Part shown: positions 8,940 to 23,900 of the stretch, one piece after another
Layout of the letters: every line of letters begins with the position of its first letter
How positions within the stretch are numbered: the stretch's first letter is position 1
Assembly: GCF_902167145.1 (NCBI RefSeq)
Contig: NC_050098.1
Coordinates: forward strand, 80,764,207-80,828,206
Length of the DNA stretch: 64,000 bases
Direction of reading: 5' to 3'
DNA from: Zea mays
Taxonomy: Eukaryota; Streptophyta; Magnoliopsida; Poales; Poaceae
The notes under the pieces: generated by a model
What the model was told of the DNA's origin: nothing
Databases searched by the model: none
The model's input: only the letters and a program-made list of their open reading frames with translations
Program-made: the position numbers and the translations under genes

Positions 8940-11900
8940 GTCTGGCTTTCGATTCCTCTTAGTCACCTACAACCTACTGATGTACGTTCTACTACATTGC
9001 TAGACATCGCTCAGATGTTTTTGTGTTATTTTTATTGGTATAAGAAATTTGGTTTTGTTATGGTCCGGAGTGGCACTCGAGTAACTATTTTTTTTTCAAA
9101 TCACTTTAAGTTTCAATACATTTGGATTTTGCTTCAATGTTAGAGCCCGTGGTCGATCCAGAATTTTACTATCTAAAATTTTCATATACATTCGGTCAAA
9201 CCATTTGACAATTCTGTAACATTTTTAAATTTTGAACATAATTTGGTATACATACAATAAATTAAACAGTAAATCTTAAATCTGAAGATTAAGTCAAAAA
9301 CATAAATAATACTCCCTCCGTTACAATTTATAATTCGTTTTACTTTTTTACCCTAAGTTTGACTGACTCATCTTATTCAAAAAATTTCATAATTGTTGTT
9401 ATTTTTTGCTGTGATATTGTTTAGCATATGATATACTTTAAATGTGGCTTTGATTTTTTTATTTTTTATTTGCAAAAAATTGAATAGGACGAGCCGGTCA
9501 AACGTGAGAGAAAAAAGTCAAACGAATTATAATTTGGGACGGAGGGAGTAAGTCTTAAATTTGATTTTTTAAAATATTCATAACTTATAATATAAATAGA
9601 TGAAAAACCATGCTGATAGTTTATAAAATGTACACATGAAAGAGAGATTCACCTGACTTTTTAGCTTAGACCTTCTAAGTGACATAATCAATGTCTTGAT
9701 TATATTATCTTTGTACACTTAAAAAACACAATACCAAACAATTAAATAAATTATAGTTGCACAGATTAAATCCTAAGCTCTCACATGTGATCACGAGCAG
9801 TCACATGATATATACCGAGTTGTTGAGCAATCTTGATCGTTTTGATGTTGGATAAATCCCTGATCTCGCTGGACAAAGAAATAGAAAATACCTTGTTGAT
9901 TCTAGCAATTCAAGTAGATACGATTTTTATTATATAAAGGAAAAAAGAGAGATTGAATGCTGTGGTGATCTGATTAATCAACTTCGAGTCTCACTGTTTG
10001 GTTGGCAAGGCACCACGCTTGTGCCTAGGGTCCTCCCCTGTCTCTCAACTCTCGAAAGCTCAAGACCCACCATAAAGTTGTTTTGGTGTTATGTCGTTTT
10101 TGTAAGCCTATACTCAGCAGTCTAGCCTCCAGCAGCATCTCGCGAGTCGCATTCGCCAAAGAATCTGAGTGGTCGTGCGTTGTGCTGTCGATTTTATTGT
10201 CCGTCCAACAAGTCATCCCAAGACTTCGTCATATAGGTCTTGAGGCCACAGACCTGAACACAAAGGAAGCACAAGCTACAAGGGAACATTTTTAGATATA
10301 TTTTATTCTTTCTCTCTCTCTATATATATGTGTGCGTGCGCGCGTGTGTGTATCAATGTTTTCGAGTCAAGAAGTCAAGTCGTGCAGGTACTGACTAGTA
10401 GACTAGTCGTGACTAGGACAGACTAGTCGTGACTAGTCAAATATAAGTCGGTGATTATATTTTTATAATTTTCTATATATGCTAATACTAAAAACACGCT
10501 GAAACACTAAAAAACACCTTGTTTAGTATATCTTCATCAGTCTCCATCTTCTACAATACATCATTAAATATACTCGGTCGGTAAGGGAAAGACTGACCCC
10601 ACGATATTATATTAAGAAGCTCAATCGGAGCCCCAACCGAGAAAGGTCACGAAAGCTGGTCCCCCGTGCAACATGAGGGTCCGCCCCTATATCCAGATCT
10701 TTACTCGCGCTTTGAGCCCTCCTAGCCCCTACACGAGGATTTGCCCCCCATAGGTGGTCAATCCATCTCGTGTGCACTACAATACATCATTAAAAATTGC
10801 ACAGTCTTGTAGCAAGTCTCCTATTGTTCTCTCTGATTTCAAAGAACTTGTTTGTATTAAAAAACAGTGCATGCCCATACAAATTGGTATTCATCTGATT
10901 GTCCCGCCTCTTATCAGCAGTATAAATTACTCCATCCATTAATCGCTATGTGTTCCAAAGCTTCCTTGATGCTCTTTTTTGCATGGTCCATGGCAGGCCG
11001 CACTTCAGCCATTGCTGGTCTCTACCATTTCAGCCTAACAAGATCTCTACCATTTGTCTTGGTCCTCATCAAGTCTTAAATCCTTCCATGTCCATAGATA
11101 AATCTGGTCATCTTCTTTGCTTTAGCAATGAACCACTAAACTCATTTATCTTCCCAATAACCTTCAACATGAGATCCAAGTAGTGGGTAGCACAAGGTGT
11201 CCAAAATAAGGTAGGAAACTTGTCCATTAGCATCCTACCTACTAGGGTTGAGATGGTTGGGTGGCCTCACATTTTTATACCTAGGTCCAATAGTCGCCCG
11301 ACTCAAATGCTACGACTAGTCGTGACTAGTCGACGAGTCGAGCGACTAGGAAGTCGAGTCTCTCTGGTCGACTATCACCTCTGCACCGACTTCTCGACTA
11401 GTCGCTCGACTTTAAAACATTGGTGTATATGATGCATGTATATGTATCATGTATACGCTGGGGCGCTGGGCACACGGGGTATTCCAGGGCATACCCCCTA
11501 GCTACACCCCTGGTTAGAGTCTGTCACACTAGCGCAATTTTTTGGAAGGTAGTTTGCAATTTTGGATCAAGGGTAGGGTTCGGATTGGTTTGGCCTTCAA
11601 GGACATTTTTGGTAGGTTGGCAGGGGCTGTGGGTGTGGCAAATGGCAAGCAACTAGAGACCTTTAGTTGGGGGATGGGCAGCTTTGATGCCTAGTGTAAT
11701 TGGGAGCATATGATCATGGCTGTCTAGGAATGTTGATTTAAGCTCGAAGGAGTTTGCTTTGAACAAGTGATGCTGATTATCCCGAGTCAATGGCCTAGGC
11801 GGATGGTATGGGTCATTGAGATATAAAGTAATAAAAGCAAAAAAACAGGGGAAAAGAAAACATATCCTATCCAATCTCATATGCCTAAAAGTAAAAAAAA

Positions 11901-14900
11901 ACATATCCTATCCAATTTCATATACCTAAAAAGTAGTATTTTAGGAAATGAAGGTGCTGCAGCAGCTCTCTTATCTCATCTCCTATACCTATAATTTTAA
12001 GAAATCTCGTAAAAGTAGCACTCTCTCCTAAATAAAGGAGACAACCCCTCTTCCCTATCCTAAAGAAATATAGGAGACAAGTTTTGGGCAATCCGCTGCA
12101 GCTGCACTCTCCTATATTCTAGATTGATTTTAGGGTACTCTCTTAAAGTAATTTATAGGAGATGCAATATAAGTGATCTGGTAGAGGTGCTCTTCACAAG
12201 TTCATGAAAGTATTGAGCAGATGCTAACAGATGCCCCATTTCCTTCCTCCCTTGTTTGTTTATATGCTTCCATACAAATTAGTGCCACTGGCAACAACCA
12301 ACAAATTAAGAGTGGGCAGCAAAATTGCTTGCACATGGTTTTCTCTTTTCTTTGCACTCCATAGATGAGGTCCTCTGCCATTCTCACTCTGCCAGAGAAG
12401 TGTGCCTTTCGTGCTCTGCTGGTGATGTTTGCCATCTGTGCTTTGCCAAATTTTTTGCCATTGTCCTTTCCATTTACAAAGCATGGTTAGGTTAACCCTG
12501 ACCTTTCTCTTACCCCATGTTGATGCCTTAAACCTGTTGGAATGGTGATGTTCAACACTTGATTCAGAACAGCATCCCAGGGTTGTGGAAAAGTGAGGTC
12601 AACCCTGAATCTGACAACTTTGATTTGGTGGACTTGTGGTGACTGAGGTCATGCTGCTAGTGTTGACAGAGGTGTATTTTGAGTTTTTGAGACTTGAAAA
12701 TAACATAATTTAAACACTGCCTTTCACTATGTTTCGCCATGGCCTCAGGTGAATACGATTCATTACAATATTTCTGCCCCATACCCCTGATTAAATGCCT
12801 TGGATTTGAAGAAGAGAGGTTGTTATATCATCTTAATAGCAGTTTGTATGGCCATTTCACATTAATTTCTTTCTGGAATCTATACTTCAGTTCTTTGGTT
12901 AGTGCCTATGTTATGCGATGGACATAGTGAAATGGGGGGAGGACATGAGATGTACATTACATCATTGTGCTGTTTAGGGCTTTCTTTTAAGTTTAGTTTT
13001 GTTTGCAAGAATTTGAACATCACGGAATTTTCATGCAGATCAATTCACTTTACTACCTTACTTATCATAAATCAGCTTGCTACTAAGGCTCTCATGTTAA
13101 TTATCTTCATACAGGTGCAAAGGCACAGAGAATATAGGCAGAGGATACTCCACCTTTACAAGGTTTGCAGTTCACTCTTTTTCATTTGTGCAGTCTACAG
13201 CTAGATTGCCTGTGAAATTTCCATTATGGCCAATTGTCATGTTTCTTTTTTGACGGAGGTGCCAATTGTCATGTTTTTGGAAGCCTTGGGTTTTAATTTT
13301 CTGTGTTTTAGTTATGTTGGGATAACATTGAGCAAACTGCTACATGATGTATATTACCCAGTTGTATTGTTCATATCCAATCTGTTATATGTGATACCTA
13401 CAGTCTATAAGTTATTCTGTATCTGAAGTTCGTTGCCAGGCAGCACACTGAGCTGAATTAGGTTTAGGTTTGTGCAGCACACAAGATTTCTGCAAATTAA
13501 AATTCTCTATCTCTACTAATATAAAGCACGAGTTTCTTCCTTCGTGCGTCACTCCTTCCCATCCGTTCACCTCGCGCTGCCCCAACGATTAAATGGTAAA
13601 AAAACTAAAATTATGCACACATGGGGATTTGAACCATGGTTGTTTGCTCCAAACCCATATTCACACTCACCCAGCCAACATAACACACATATCTTTGTGT
13701 TTTATACTCTATAGTCTATACTCAAGCATAATATAGATACTCTAACCATGTTTGTTGGTTCGAAAATTCATTTGTATTAACCTCATGGTTTTTAAAGCGG
13801 TAAGGCGGTCCAAGGCGTTGGACCACCGCCTGGACGCCTAGGCGGCGCCTAGGCGACGCCTAGGCGAGGTAGGCGGGCAAGGCGCCTAGGCGTTAGACCA
13901 CCGCCCGAACGCCTAGGCGACGCCTTAAGAACAGAGATTAACCTAGCCAACATAACACACTTGTTTTTATGTTTTATCACTCGGCATATGAAATGCATTT
14001 GTGCTGGTTATATGTTAGACACGTTGAGATCAGGCACAACAAGTCAACAACTAGTTCAAATAGAGCATAAACCATTGTAAAGGTTTGGATCGTGTTTGAA
14101 CAACTATTCCATTTAAACAAGGCCTACCTATATGATGTATGGAAACCATAGCAACTACAGGCACCTAACTAGTATAAAGAGTTCACATGCATCATGCTAT
14201 GCTGGTTGCATGGATGGTGGGTCAAGCTAGTTTGCCATAATCTTTGAGTTCTATAACAAGACTACATGCTTCTTGTAATAGGGCTGAGGATTTGGGTGCA
14301 ACTTCGACAATATATTTGTTCTATGTCAGGTTGGTCACTAGGGCCGTCGGTGTGACAAGGGTACAAAGAGTTTGATCTGAAATACTAAAAATAATAAAAG
14401 TTAGCAATTGCTGTTATAAGGAAAACGAATGCGCATATTTCCCTGAATGGCACCTCATTTCTGTTGATATCTGGCTTTCCTCGTAGTAGATACTGTCATT
14501 CCTGTCATTGCACACACAACTATTGTTATTTTTTGGTTTCCTTCCTATTTTCCTCCTCATCCAGTCATCCCACACTCTCCAATTCCTTCGCCACCTTCCT
14601 TTCTTCTCCCCCTCCTAGTTCTAGTTTTCTATCTAGGTGGCACATTAGCAGGCTAAAGGAGAGTCTACCTGCATGGAGCCTATAGGTCTTTTGAACATTA
14701 TCTACCTGGAGAATGTAGGCTAAGAAAATTAGCATACACTTTGCTTGATTTCAGGTAACATCCTTTTGAAACTGGTGGGTCAATTGCTCATAGTGAGTTC
14801 TGGGTCTAAAACTAGACGATGATGATGGTAGCCTTGCAAGAACTCACTTTTACTACTTGTCTTCGATGTTATCAAAACATCCTCGAAAACTTGATATGAT

Positions 14901-17900
14901 GTAGCCATGCTAATTTTTCTTTGTTAAGATTTAATAGTCAAGGTTATTAGTGTAATCTTCTATGTTAGACTACTGATTAGGGTTAGGTTAGGGTTTCCCT
15001 GTATTTCCTTGATTACCCCTATTGTAATGGGCTTTGGCCCACCTAACTCTTCTAATATACTCCCAACCTAGGATTAGAGTTAGGGTTTTCACACATTCCA
15101 ACATTCTAGTCTAGGGTTTCCCTCTTGTATCTCATGTACTCTGCAAGGTTATTAAGGCGTTAAGGCGAGACATGGCGACCCACCCCCTTCAGAACACCTA
15201 GGCGAATTAGGCGTGCGGAGAGGCGACACCATATGAGCATCGCCTAGGCGAGGATATGCAAAAAACCTAACAATCTAACACTTGCAATAGCACAAAAATT
15301 GGTAGGGTTAGAATACAAGCCTTTTTGCTGTCCATCCTTGGTATGTTCTCTCCACTTCTCTTTTCCTATTTGTTGTTCTTGTAGCATCCATGATCCATCT
15401 CTTTTGCAATTTGTAAATAAGATGTAGCTTGTCATCAATGTGTAATGAAATGATAAATTTGTTTTGCTATGTAAATATGGTTATCTTACCAAAGACCCAA
15501 CCTCTCTTCTTTTCTTTCAAGCTGCAAGCTACATTCACATACGAATATTTACATAGCAAAACAGCAAGTAAGGCATAAAATAGCAGCAGCAGCCAGCAAG
15601 TAAGGTATATCAAATTAAACCCACAATACATTGGTGGGAATAAAATAGCAGCAGCAAGCAAGCACAAGCAGTCAGGCACACAGCAGGTGCACGTCCACAT
15701 TACAACATATGCTAGTCTTAGTGGCATACTTAGTAGCAGTCCAGCCCCATAATGACTTAGCGACATAGAACAATCAAAAGCTTAAGTGCACAAGCAGTGA
15801 AGCACGGCACAAAAGTATGTTAGCTGCAAATCTGAAATCAGCCAACTTTCAATGAGTCAATATCCATCTTCGAACTCATCTGGAGCAGCCTCATTGTTTT
15901 CTCCACCAACATTTGAGCCATTGGGTGCATGTGTATCTTCAGAATCAGTCACATCAACATCATCATGTGGATCTTTGTCCTCCTCTTCCTTCATTGGCTG
16001 AACCAGAATCTTTTTCAAACCTTGAGTGTGAAACTCTTGCACGCTTGTTGGCATTCCTTGGAAGATTTCGTCCTCGCAGCGAGCTTGATGCACCCATAGC
16101 TTGATCAACAAGTTCCTATGTAAGGCCATTCTCATTCTCACCACAGTCAAACCCACGAGCACCTTGAGACTGCACATAGGAGGAATCGGCCCACTCATTA
16201 TCCCAATCGATTGCCTGTCCCTTCTGTGACCAGGCAGAGGAGACCATCAACCACATTCTCGCAGCTTGTGTACTTTCTAGGGAGGTTTGTACTTGGTTCT
16301 TGAGAGAACTCGGACTGGATGTGGCCCCACCGCCCCAACTCCTCAAGCCGCTTCTGTTCCTAGTGGAGTAGAGCAGTGGCTTCCCTTGCCAAGAATTTGA
16401 GGAAGGTTTTCAACTTTCAACTCCTTAGTGGTCCTGGTCACATGGATGTTGTGGAAGCATAGGAATGCCTGCGTGTTTGATGGCGCCCAACCTCATGTGC
16501 AATCTGTCCTCTCTCAAGTGGCTGCCGAGGGCCATTTGTGGTGCCTAGCCAGGGCCGCTGGTCTGCAAGACCTCCTCTTAAGGAATGCACAGACCCCTCA
16601 GCTGGGTGCTAACTAGTGTGTGGTCGTGGTCGTGTTGTTGTTTTAGTTCTCTAGAGGAGTTGTGTTAGTGTGTTGTGTGTTCAGGGAGGTCTCTTTCATC
16701 TCTGTGTATTTGTTTCTCTTTTCTTAATGAAACGACACGCAGCTCTCCTGCGTTGTTCGAATTTTTTTTATCCCAATCGAACTCTTCAATGACCAAAGGG
16801 TCAAAACCTTTCCCTTCTCACGCCTTATGTGAAACCTAGTCTTCATCCTTCGGTTGTAGGAAACATAGACAATATCATTCAATCTCTTATGCAGGCAACC
16901 TATTTCGTTTCTTTGTATGGATCTACAAAAGAATAATAAAAAACAACAAACAAAAAATAATTTGTTGGCTGAAATTCTGTACACAAGGTGAGAATTAAAC
17001 AATTAGACAAAGACAACAATACTCACAAACTCAAATCTACTCCAGTTTCTCTCACAATCGGATGATGAAGCGCAAAGATCAACAATACGCCTAGCACACC
17101 TTTGAATCTCAATAGCACGCCCTCCATACGAACGCCACCATTCAACTTGATTGCCAAATGTGAAATACAACATATATTAGGAACTAGACTTGCTGGAATT
17201 TAGTTGCTAATGTATAAAACCTGCTGCAATTACAAGAAAAACATCACTTAGGTGGGCATTGTCTCAAGGTTGTTCTTGGCCATTTTGTTTGAGAAGGCCT
17301 CTCCTCTAAGAGCTTCACAGTCTAAGGATTGAGCATCAATCTTGTCTTTAGTTTCTTGACCATCCACCATTCTTACAATGACATCAATAAATCAACCTCT
17401 CAGTTGGCCAACAACTGCTGTTATGACCGACTTGCACTATTAGAGGCGCTGTGATCGGGAGTCTTAAGGCCCAAGTTATCATTAGATAAGAAGATAGTTA
17501 TTAGATAGGAGTTGGTTACTGTCATTAGATAAGGGATAGATATCCAGATGAAAGTTAAATAAGATAAGATGAGAGATTATAAATACTCACTAGCATGCCA
17601 TGTACGAAGGACAGTCTCAGCTCTCGGTTGCCTCGAGTGCGCGGCACCGACAGGAGGCCGAGGTCGCCGCGACAGAGGAATGCGAGCAAGCAACGACACT
17701 GATTGTAGCGACGGCAACAAGGGTGGCAAGGCTAGCGGTGGTGGAACTAGTAGCAACAATGGCGGAAGTAGAAGCAGCAGCGTGGCAGATGTAGGTCATG
17801 TAGCACGTGCGGCAGCAGCAGAGCTCGAGGCTCTATACGACAGTAGCACCAACAACTCTGTTTTTGCCGACAATGGCACTAATGACAAGCTAAGGCTGGC

Positions 17901-20900
17901 GAGGGAAGCAACAAGAGCAGGCGACACAGTAGGAGCTGGGGGAGTAGGCGACTCTTCACCGAGTATGTCTACCCTAGTCCCCGAGCCTCCACCCACTCCA
18001 GCGCGGGGTTTTAAAGTCGTCCGCCTAATCGCGATTAGTCGGCCTTATCGTCGGAGTAAGCACGATTAGGGGCTTTGACTCGACTAGGGCGACTAGGAAG
18101 CGATTAGTCGTCCTAGTCAATGACTAATTGCGATTAGTCGCCTGATTAGGGGTTATGTCTGACTAGCTAGTGCCTTTCTTGGGCCACTAATTCGTCCTTT
18201 GTTCTATGGGCCGACGAGCGGCCTACCATCTCTGCAGAAAGTAGAAAACCTGTGCTGCCCTACCTATACCATAGTAGCCGTCGTTCCTTCTCTAGCGCGC
18301 AGCTGCGCACCCTCTGTAGCTCTTCTCCAGCGTGTGACTGTGCCCCTCGGCTCCGGCTACGCCCCTTCTGCTCCAGCGCGTGGCTGCAGCAGAGGCCTCT
18401 ACTCAAGCCGATCCCCTCCAGTTGTGGCACACGCCTCTGCTCCAGGCCTCCACCAGAGTCCACCCTCCTGCGCACGTCCGTCCTCCACTGATCGACTCCG
18501 CCTCCTCCATCAGACTTCTTCAGAGTGAACTAGTTTAGAGTCTGTTCTGAATTTCGGAAATCAGAAATTCATAGTTCAGACTTTGGAGTTTAGAGAACAT
18601 AGTTCAGGCTTTTGAGTTCACAGTTCAAACTTTTAGAGTTTAGACTTTCAGAGTCTGTTGTTCTGCCACAACTATAATATATTGTTGTCCCGCTTTAGCT
18701 ATAATCTACTGCTGTATTGCAGTACTGCTATAGCTACATATATTGATATATATATATATATATATATTTATACATATGGTCTTGTTATAGTTAGACGACT
18801 ATAAGACGACTAGGAGTCGACTAGGCTCGACTAATCGAGCAAATAGACGACTATAGGACGACTAGGAAACGACTAATCGAGCAAATCGACGACTAATCGT
18901 GATTAGTCACCTTATCGGTGCTCAGGCGACTAGAGTCGACTAGCCGACTTTAAAACCCAGCGCCTCGCTCTCCAGCCACAACTTCAGCTGCATAGGGCTC
19001 TTCGACACCACACACTTCAGCACCGACGGTCACCCCTCCGAGCACGTCCACTTCGACGATGCCTTTGCCCCCGTGGCATGGATGGAAACTGTGCCACTCC
19101 TTGCGCTGGCAGCTCAGGAATGATTGCGTGTTCACCACATGGACGTCAAGTCAGTGCTCCTTAACGACGACTTGAGGAGGTCTATGTGCATCAATCGCTA
19201 GGATTTGCGATCCCCGACAAGGAAGGGCAGGGTGTCGCGCTCGCGGAAGGCCCTCTATGGCTTACGACAGGCGTGTGGAATGCCATGTTGGACTCTGCCC
19301 TCGTGGGGATGGGTTTCAGGCCAAGCCCACACGAGGTGGCGATCTACTAGTGGGGCAATGAAGGAAACGTCCTGCTGGTGGGTGTCTACGTCGACGACTT
19401 GGTGATCACCGGCACTAAGGATGAGGAGGTGACATCATTCAAGGAAGAGATGAAGGTCACCTTCCAGATGAGTGACCTGAGGCGTCTCTCCTACCTAGGG
19501 ATCGAGGTGCACCAGGGCAACTTTGGGATCGCGCTTCGACACACCGCCTACGTCAAGCACGTTGTTGAGCTGGCTAGGCTCACCGACTGCAACCTAGCTC
19601 TCACTCCAATGGAGGAGAGGCCGAAATTGAGCCGCGACAGCTAGAGATGGCAACAGGTACAAACCCGCCGTGTTTTGCTATCCCAAACCCGTGCCCGTGA
19701 AAAATATCTATACCCATTAAAAAAACCCGTACCCATGACGGGTTTGAAATTTTGCCCAAACCCGTACCCATCGGGTTAGCAAGTGCCTACAGGTTACCCG
19801 CGGGTTTTATCTCCAATATGCTTGTTCTTCTCATAATCAATAAAGTATCGTAATGATTAATGAGATCATGGTCCAAAATTCCGAGTTCATGATTTGGTAT
19901 AAAAATTAATTAGTAGAGAGAATGAAATACAAATAATAAGTTGTATAATCAAGTGACCTTGCACTAAGTTATCCATCCACCGCATATATAACGGTAGTAA
20001 AAACTATAATAGCAAGCAAGCAACACTCTCACCAACTACTTATGCATTCACCATTTGATAAAAAATAGGAAGTTAATAGGGAGATAACAAGTTTGTTGTT
20101 CGTTTATAAAATAAAATGACAATATGCACTAGGTTTGGTCGTGGTTAAAAAACCCACGGGTTCACGGGTTTGGGTACTGTAGGAACAAACCCGTACCTAT
20201 GAACCTGTCGAGTATAGATTTATGCCCATTAACAAACCCATGGGTATGAAAATTGACCCAAACCCGTACCCTAATGGGGTATAAATCCATCGGGTTTCGG
20301 GTACCCATTGCCATCTCTAGCGATAACACGATGGAGGAAGTGGACGCTACACAGTACCGACGTCTTGTGGGGAGCCTTCGCTACCTCGTCCACACACGAC
20401 CGAACTTGTCATTCTCCGTCGGCTACATCAGTCGGTTCCTGCAGCGACTGACGACACAACACCAACAGGCTGTGAAGAGGATCATCTACTATGTCGCGGG
20501 GACTCTCGACCACGGTCTCTACTACCCTAGGGGCCCTAGGGAGGCACACCTTGTTGGGTATAGCGACATTGATCATGTCGACGACATCGATACCAGCAAG
20601 AGCACGTGTGAGGTTCTCTTTCTCGACAAGTGTCTCGTTAACTTGCAGTCGGTCAAGTAGCATGTGGTGGCCATGTCCAACTGCGAGGCCGAGTACAAAG
20701 CGGCCTCCATCGCTTCGACTTAGACGCTTTGGCTTGCTCGACTGCTTGCTGATCTCCTCGGTAGAGACACTGGAGTGGTGGAACGCAGGGTGGACAACCA
20801 ATCCGCATTGGCTCTAGCAAAGAACCCCGTTTTCCATGAACGGAGTAAGCACATTCGGGTGAGGTATCATTTCATTCGAGACAGTTTGGTGGAAGGAAGC

Positions 20901-23900
20901 ATCAAGTCCCGCTACATCAGCGCCAAGGACTAGCTTGCGGACCTGCTAACCAAGCCCCTTGGGAGGATCAAGTTCCTTGTGTAAGTAATGAGACTCTTGC
21001 TCTCATTGAGAGGATGACACTACGAGTTGAGGCAATTTTCGATTTATTTCTCACACACTACTCAAAATGCTATACTCTTAGAAGGGTTGGGGACATATAT
21101 TTATAGCCCTAGGTGCTGCACTACATACTACACTACACACTGCAGCATAAAGGTGCTGTCCTCTAGATGCTAAAATGCAGTAAAAAAGACTGCTGCTGCT
21201 GCTGTCCTATAGCAGTCAAAAGATCGCTGCTGTTGCCGTCCTACAACAGTCAAAAGACTGCTGCTGCTGCTCCTACAACAGTCAAAAGACTGCTGTTGCT
21301 GCTGTCCTACAGTAGAGATGCCGTGCGGACTGTCCTCCACACCACAAAACAAAGATGCTGTCCTCCACACGAAGGCCACATGACTTATTCTATCATTCTC
21401 CCCTAAGTCTTGTGCGTTGTCTTGTGGGAAAGTTGAGCCATCCCGGACCTGGAACAAAGCTCAAGGAACTTGATCCTCCCAAGGGGCTTGGTGAGCAGGT
21501 CCGCAAGCTGATCCTTGGTGTTGATGTAACGCGCCTTGATGTTCCTTTCTTCCAAACAATCACGGATGAAGTGGTATCACCCGGATGTGCTTGCTTCGTT
21601 CATTAAACATGGGGTTCTTGGCCAACGTTAGAGTGGACTGGCTGTCCACCCGGAGTTCCACCGCTCCAGCAACTCTCCCGAGAAGATCACCGAGCAGGCG
21701 AGCAAGCCAGATTGCCTGAGTTGAAGTGGTGGAGGCCGCTATGTATTCGGCCTCGCAGCTGGACATGGCCACCACCTGTTGCTTGATCGATTGCCAACTG
21801 ATGGAGCACTAGCCGAGTAAGAAGAGGATCCCGCTTGTGCTCTTGCTGGTGTCGATGTCGCCGACGTGGTCGCTGTACCCGACAAGGTGTGCCTCCCCAG
21901 GGTGTCTTAGGTAGTAGAGACCGTGCTCGACAGTTCCCGCAACATGGCAGTCGATCCTCTTCACAGCCTGCTCGTGCTTCGTCGTCGGTCGCTGCAGGAA
22001 CCGACTAACGTAGCCGACGGAGTATGCCAAGTCCGGCCGTGTGTGGACGAGGTAGCGAAGGCTCCCCACAAGACGCCGATACTGTGTAACGTCCACCTCC
22101 TCTGTCGTGCTGTCGTGACTCAACTTCAGCCTCTCCTCCATCGGAGTGAGAGCTGGGTTGCAATTGGTGAGCCGAGCCAGTCAGCTCCACAATGCGCTTG
22201 GCATAGGCCGTCTGGCGAAGTGTGATCCCAGAGTCACCCTGGTGCACCTCAATCCCTAGATAGGAGAGATGCCCCAGGTTGTAAGCAACAAGACTCTTAC
22301 TCTCATCTAGAGGATGACACTGAGTTGGGGCGATTTTCTGTTTATTTTCTCAAACACTACACAATGCCATACCCTTAGAAGGGTTGGAGACACATATTTA
22401 TAGCCCTAGGGGCTGCACTAGAATACACTACACACTGCATCACATAGGTGCTGTCCTCTAGATGCTAAAGTGCAGTAAAAAAACTGCACTGCTGCTGCTG
22501 CCACACTACAACAGTCAAAAGACTGCTAGCTGTGCTGCAGAGATGCTGTCCTCCACAATGTTGTCCTCCACATGCTGTAGCAGAGATGTTGTCCTTCACA
22601 CGAAGACAACATGACTTATTCCATCATTCTCCCCCTAAGCCTTGTGCGTCGTCTTGTGGGAAAGTTTAGCCATCCCGGACATAGAACAAAGCTCAAGGAA
22701 TTTGATCCTCCCAAGGTGCTTGGTGAGCAGGTTCGCAAGCTGATCCTTGGTGTTGATGTAGCGCGCCTTAATGCTCCCTTCTGCCAAACAGTCACGGATG
22801 AAGTGGTACCTCACCTGGATGTGCTTGCTCCGTTCATGGAACACGGGGTTCTTGGCCAACGCCAATGCAGACTGGCTGTCCACCACACTGAGTTCCATTG
22901 CTGCCGTGTCTCTCCCGAGGAGATCACCGAGCAGTGTAGCCAGCCAGAGCAATTGAGTTGAAGCGGTGGAGGCCGCTATGTACTCAGCCTCGCAGCTGGA
23001 CATGGCCACCACCTGCTGCTTGATCGACTGCCAGCTGATGTGGCACTTGTCGAGGAAGAAGAGGATCCCGCTTATGCTTTTGCTGGTGTCGATGTCGCCG
23101 GCGTGGTCGCTGTCGCTGTACCCGACAAGGTGTGCCTCCCCAGGGCACCTCGGGTAGTAGAGATCGTGGTCAAGAGTCCCCGCAACATAGTGGACGATCC
23201 TCTTCACAGCCTGCTCGTGCTCCGTCGTCGGTCGCTGCAGGAATCGACGAACGTAGCCGACGGAGTATGCCAGATCCGGTCGTGTGTGGACGAGGTAGCG
23301 AAGGCTCCCCACAAGGCGCCAATACTGAGTAGCGTCCACCTTCTCCGTCATGCGGTCACGGCTCAGCTTCAGGCTCTCCTCCATCGGGGTGAGAGCTGGG
23401 TTGCAATTAGTGAGCCCAGCCAGCTCAACAATGCGCTTGGCGTAGGCGGTCTGGCGAAGTGTGATCCCAGAGTCACTCTGGTGCACCTCAATCCCCAGGT
23501 AGAAGGAGAGATGCCCCAACTCACTCATCTGGAAGGTGGTCTTCATCTCTTCCTTAAACGCCGCCACCTCTGCATCCTTGGCGTCGGTGACCACCAAATC
23601 GTCGACGTAGACACCCACCAGCAGGGCATGTTCTCCATTGCCCCACCGATAGATGGCCGCCTCATGCGGGCTTGGCATGAAGCCCATCCTCTTGAGTGTG
23701 GAATCTAGCTTGGCATTCCACGTCCTCGGTGCCTGTCGCAAGCCGTAGAGGGCCTTGTGCAGGCGCAAGTGCGCAACACCTTGCCCTCCTTGCCAGGGGT
23801 CACAAATCCTGGCGGCTGGTGTACGTAGACCTCCTCCTTTAAGTCGCCGTTAAGAAACGTCGACTTGACGTCCATGTGATGAACGTGCCAGCCCTTCTGG

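Larger units (their letters stand above)
15145..17170 (-). mobile_element. Decayed hAT element with transposase remnant
   Basis: The left edge AAGGTTATTAAGGCG with AGGCG-rich subterminal sequence matches the end of the MITE at 46871. The - strand then carries a hAT transposase C-terminal region, split by a LINE. The right edge is uncertain. CAG-rich runs lie at 15580-15670. Confidence 0.5.

Noticed and set aside
8583..9143. 186-codon frame starting 21 bp before the chosen ATG and running past 8939
   Set aside because: The extra start is GTG and the part after 8939 does not match the family, while GT at 8940 and exon 2 restore it.
15467..15766. 99-codon hydrophobic frame with possible membrane segments
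   Set aside because: Product of CAG/CTG-rich sequence in the hAT element; no conservation evident.
18199..18528. 109-codon Ser/Pro-rich frame
   Set aside because: It lies inside the non-autonomous hAT-like element and matches no transposase.
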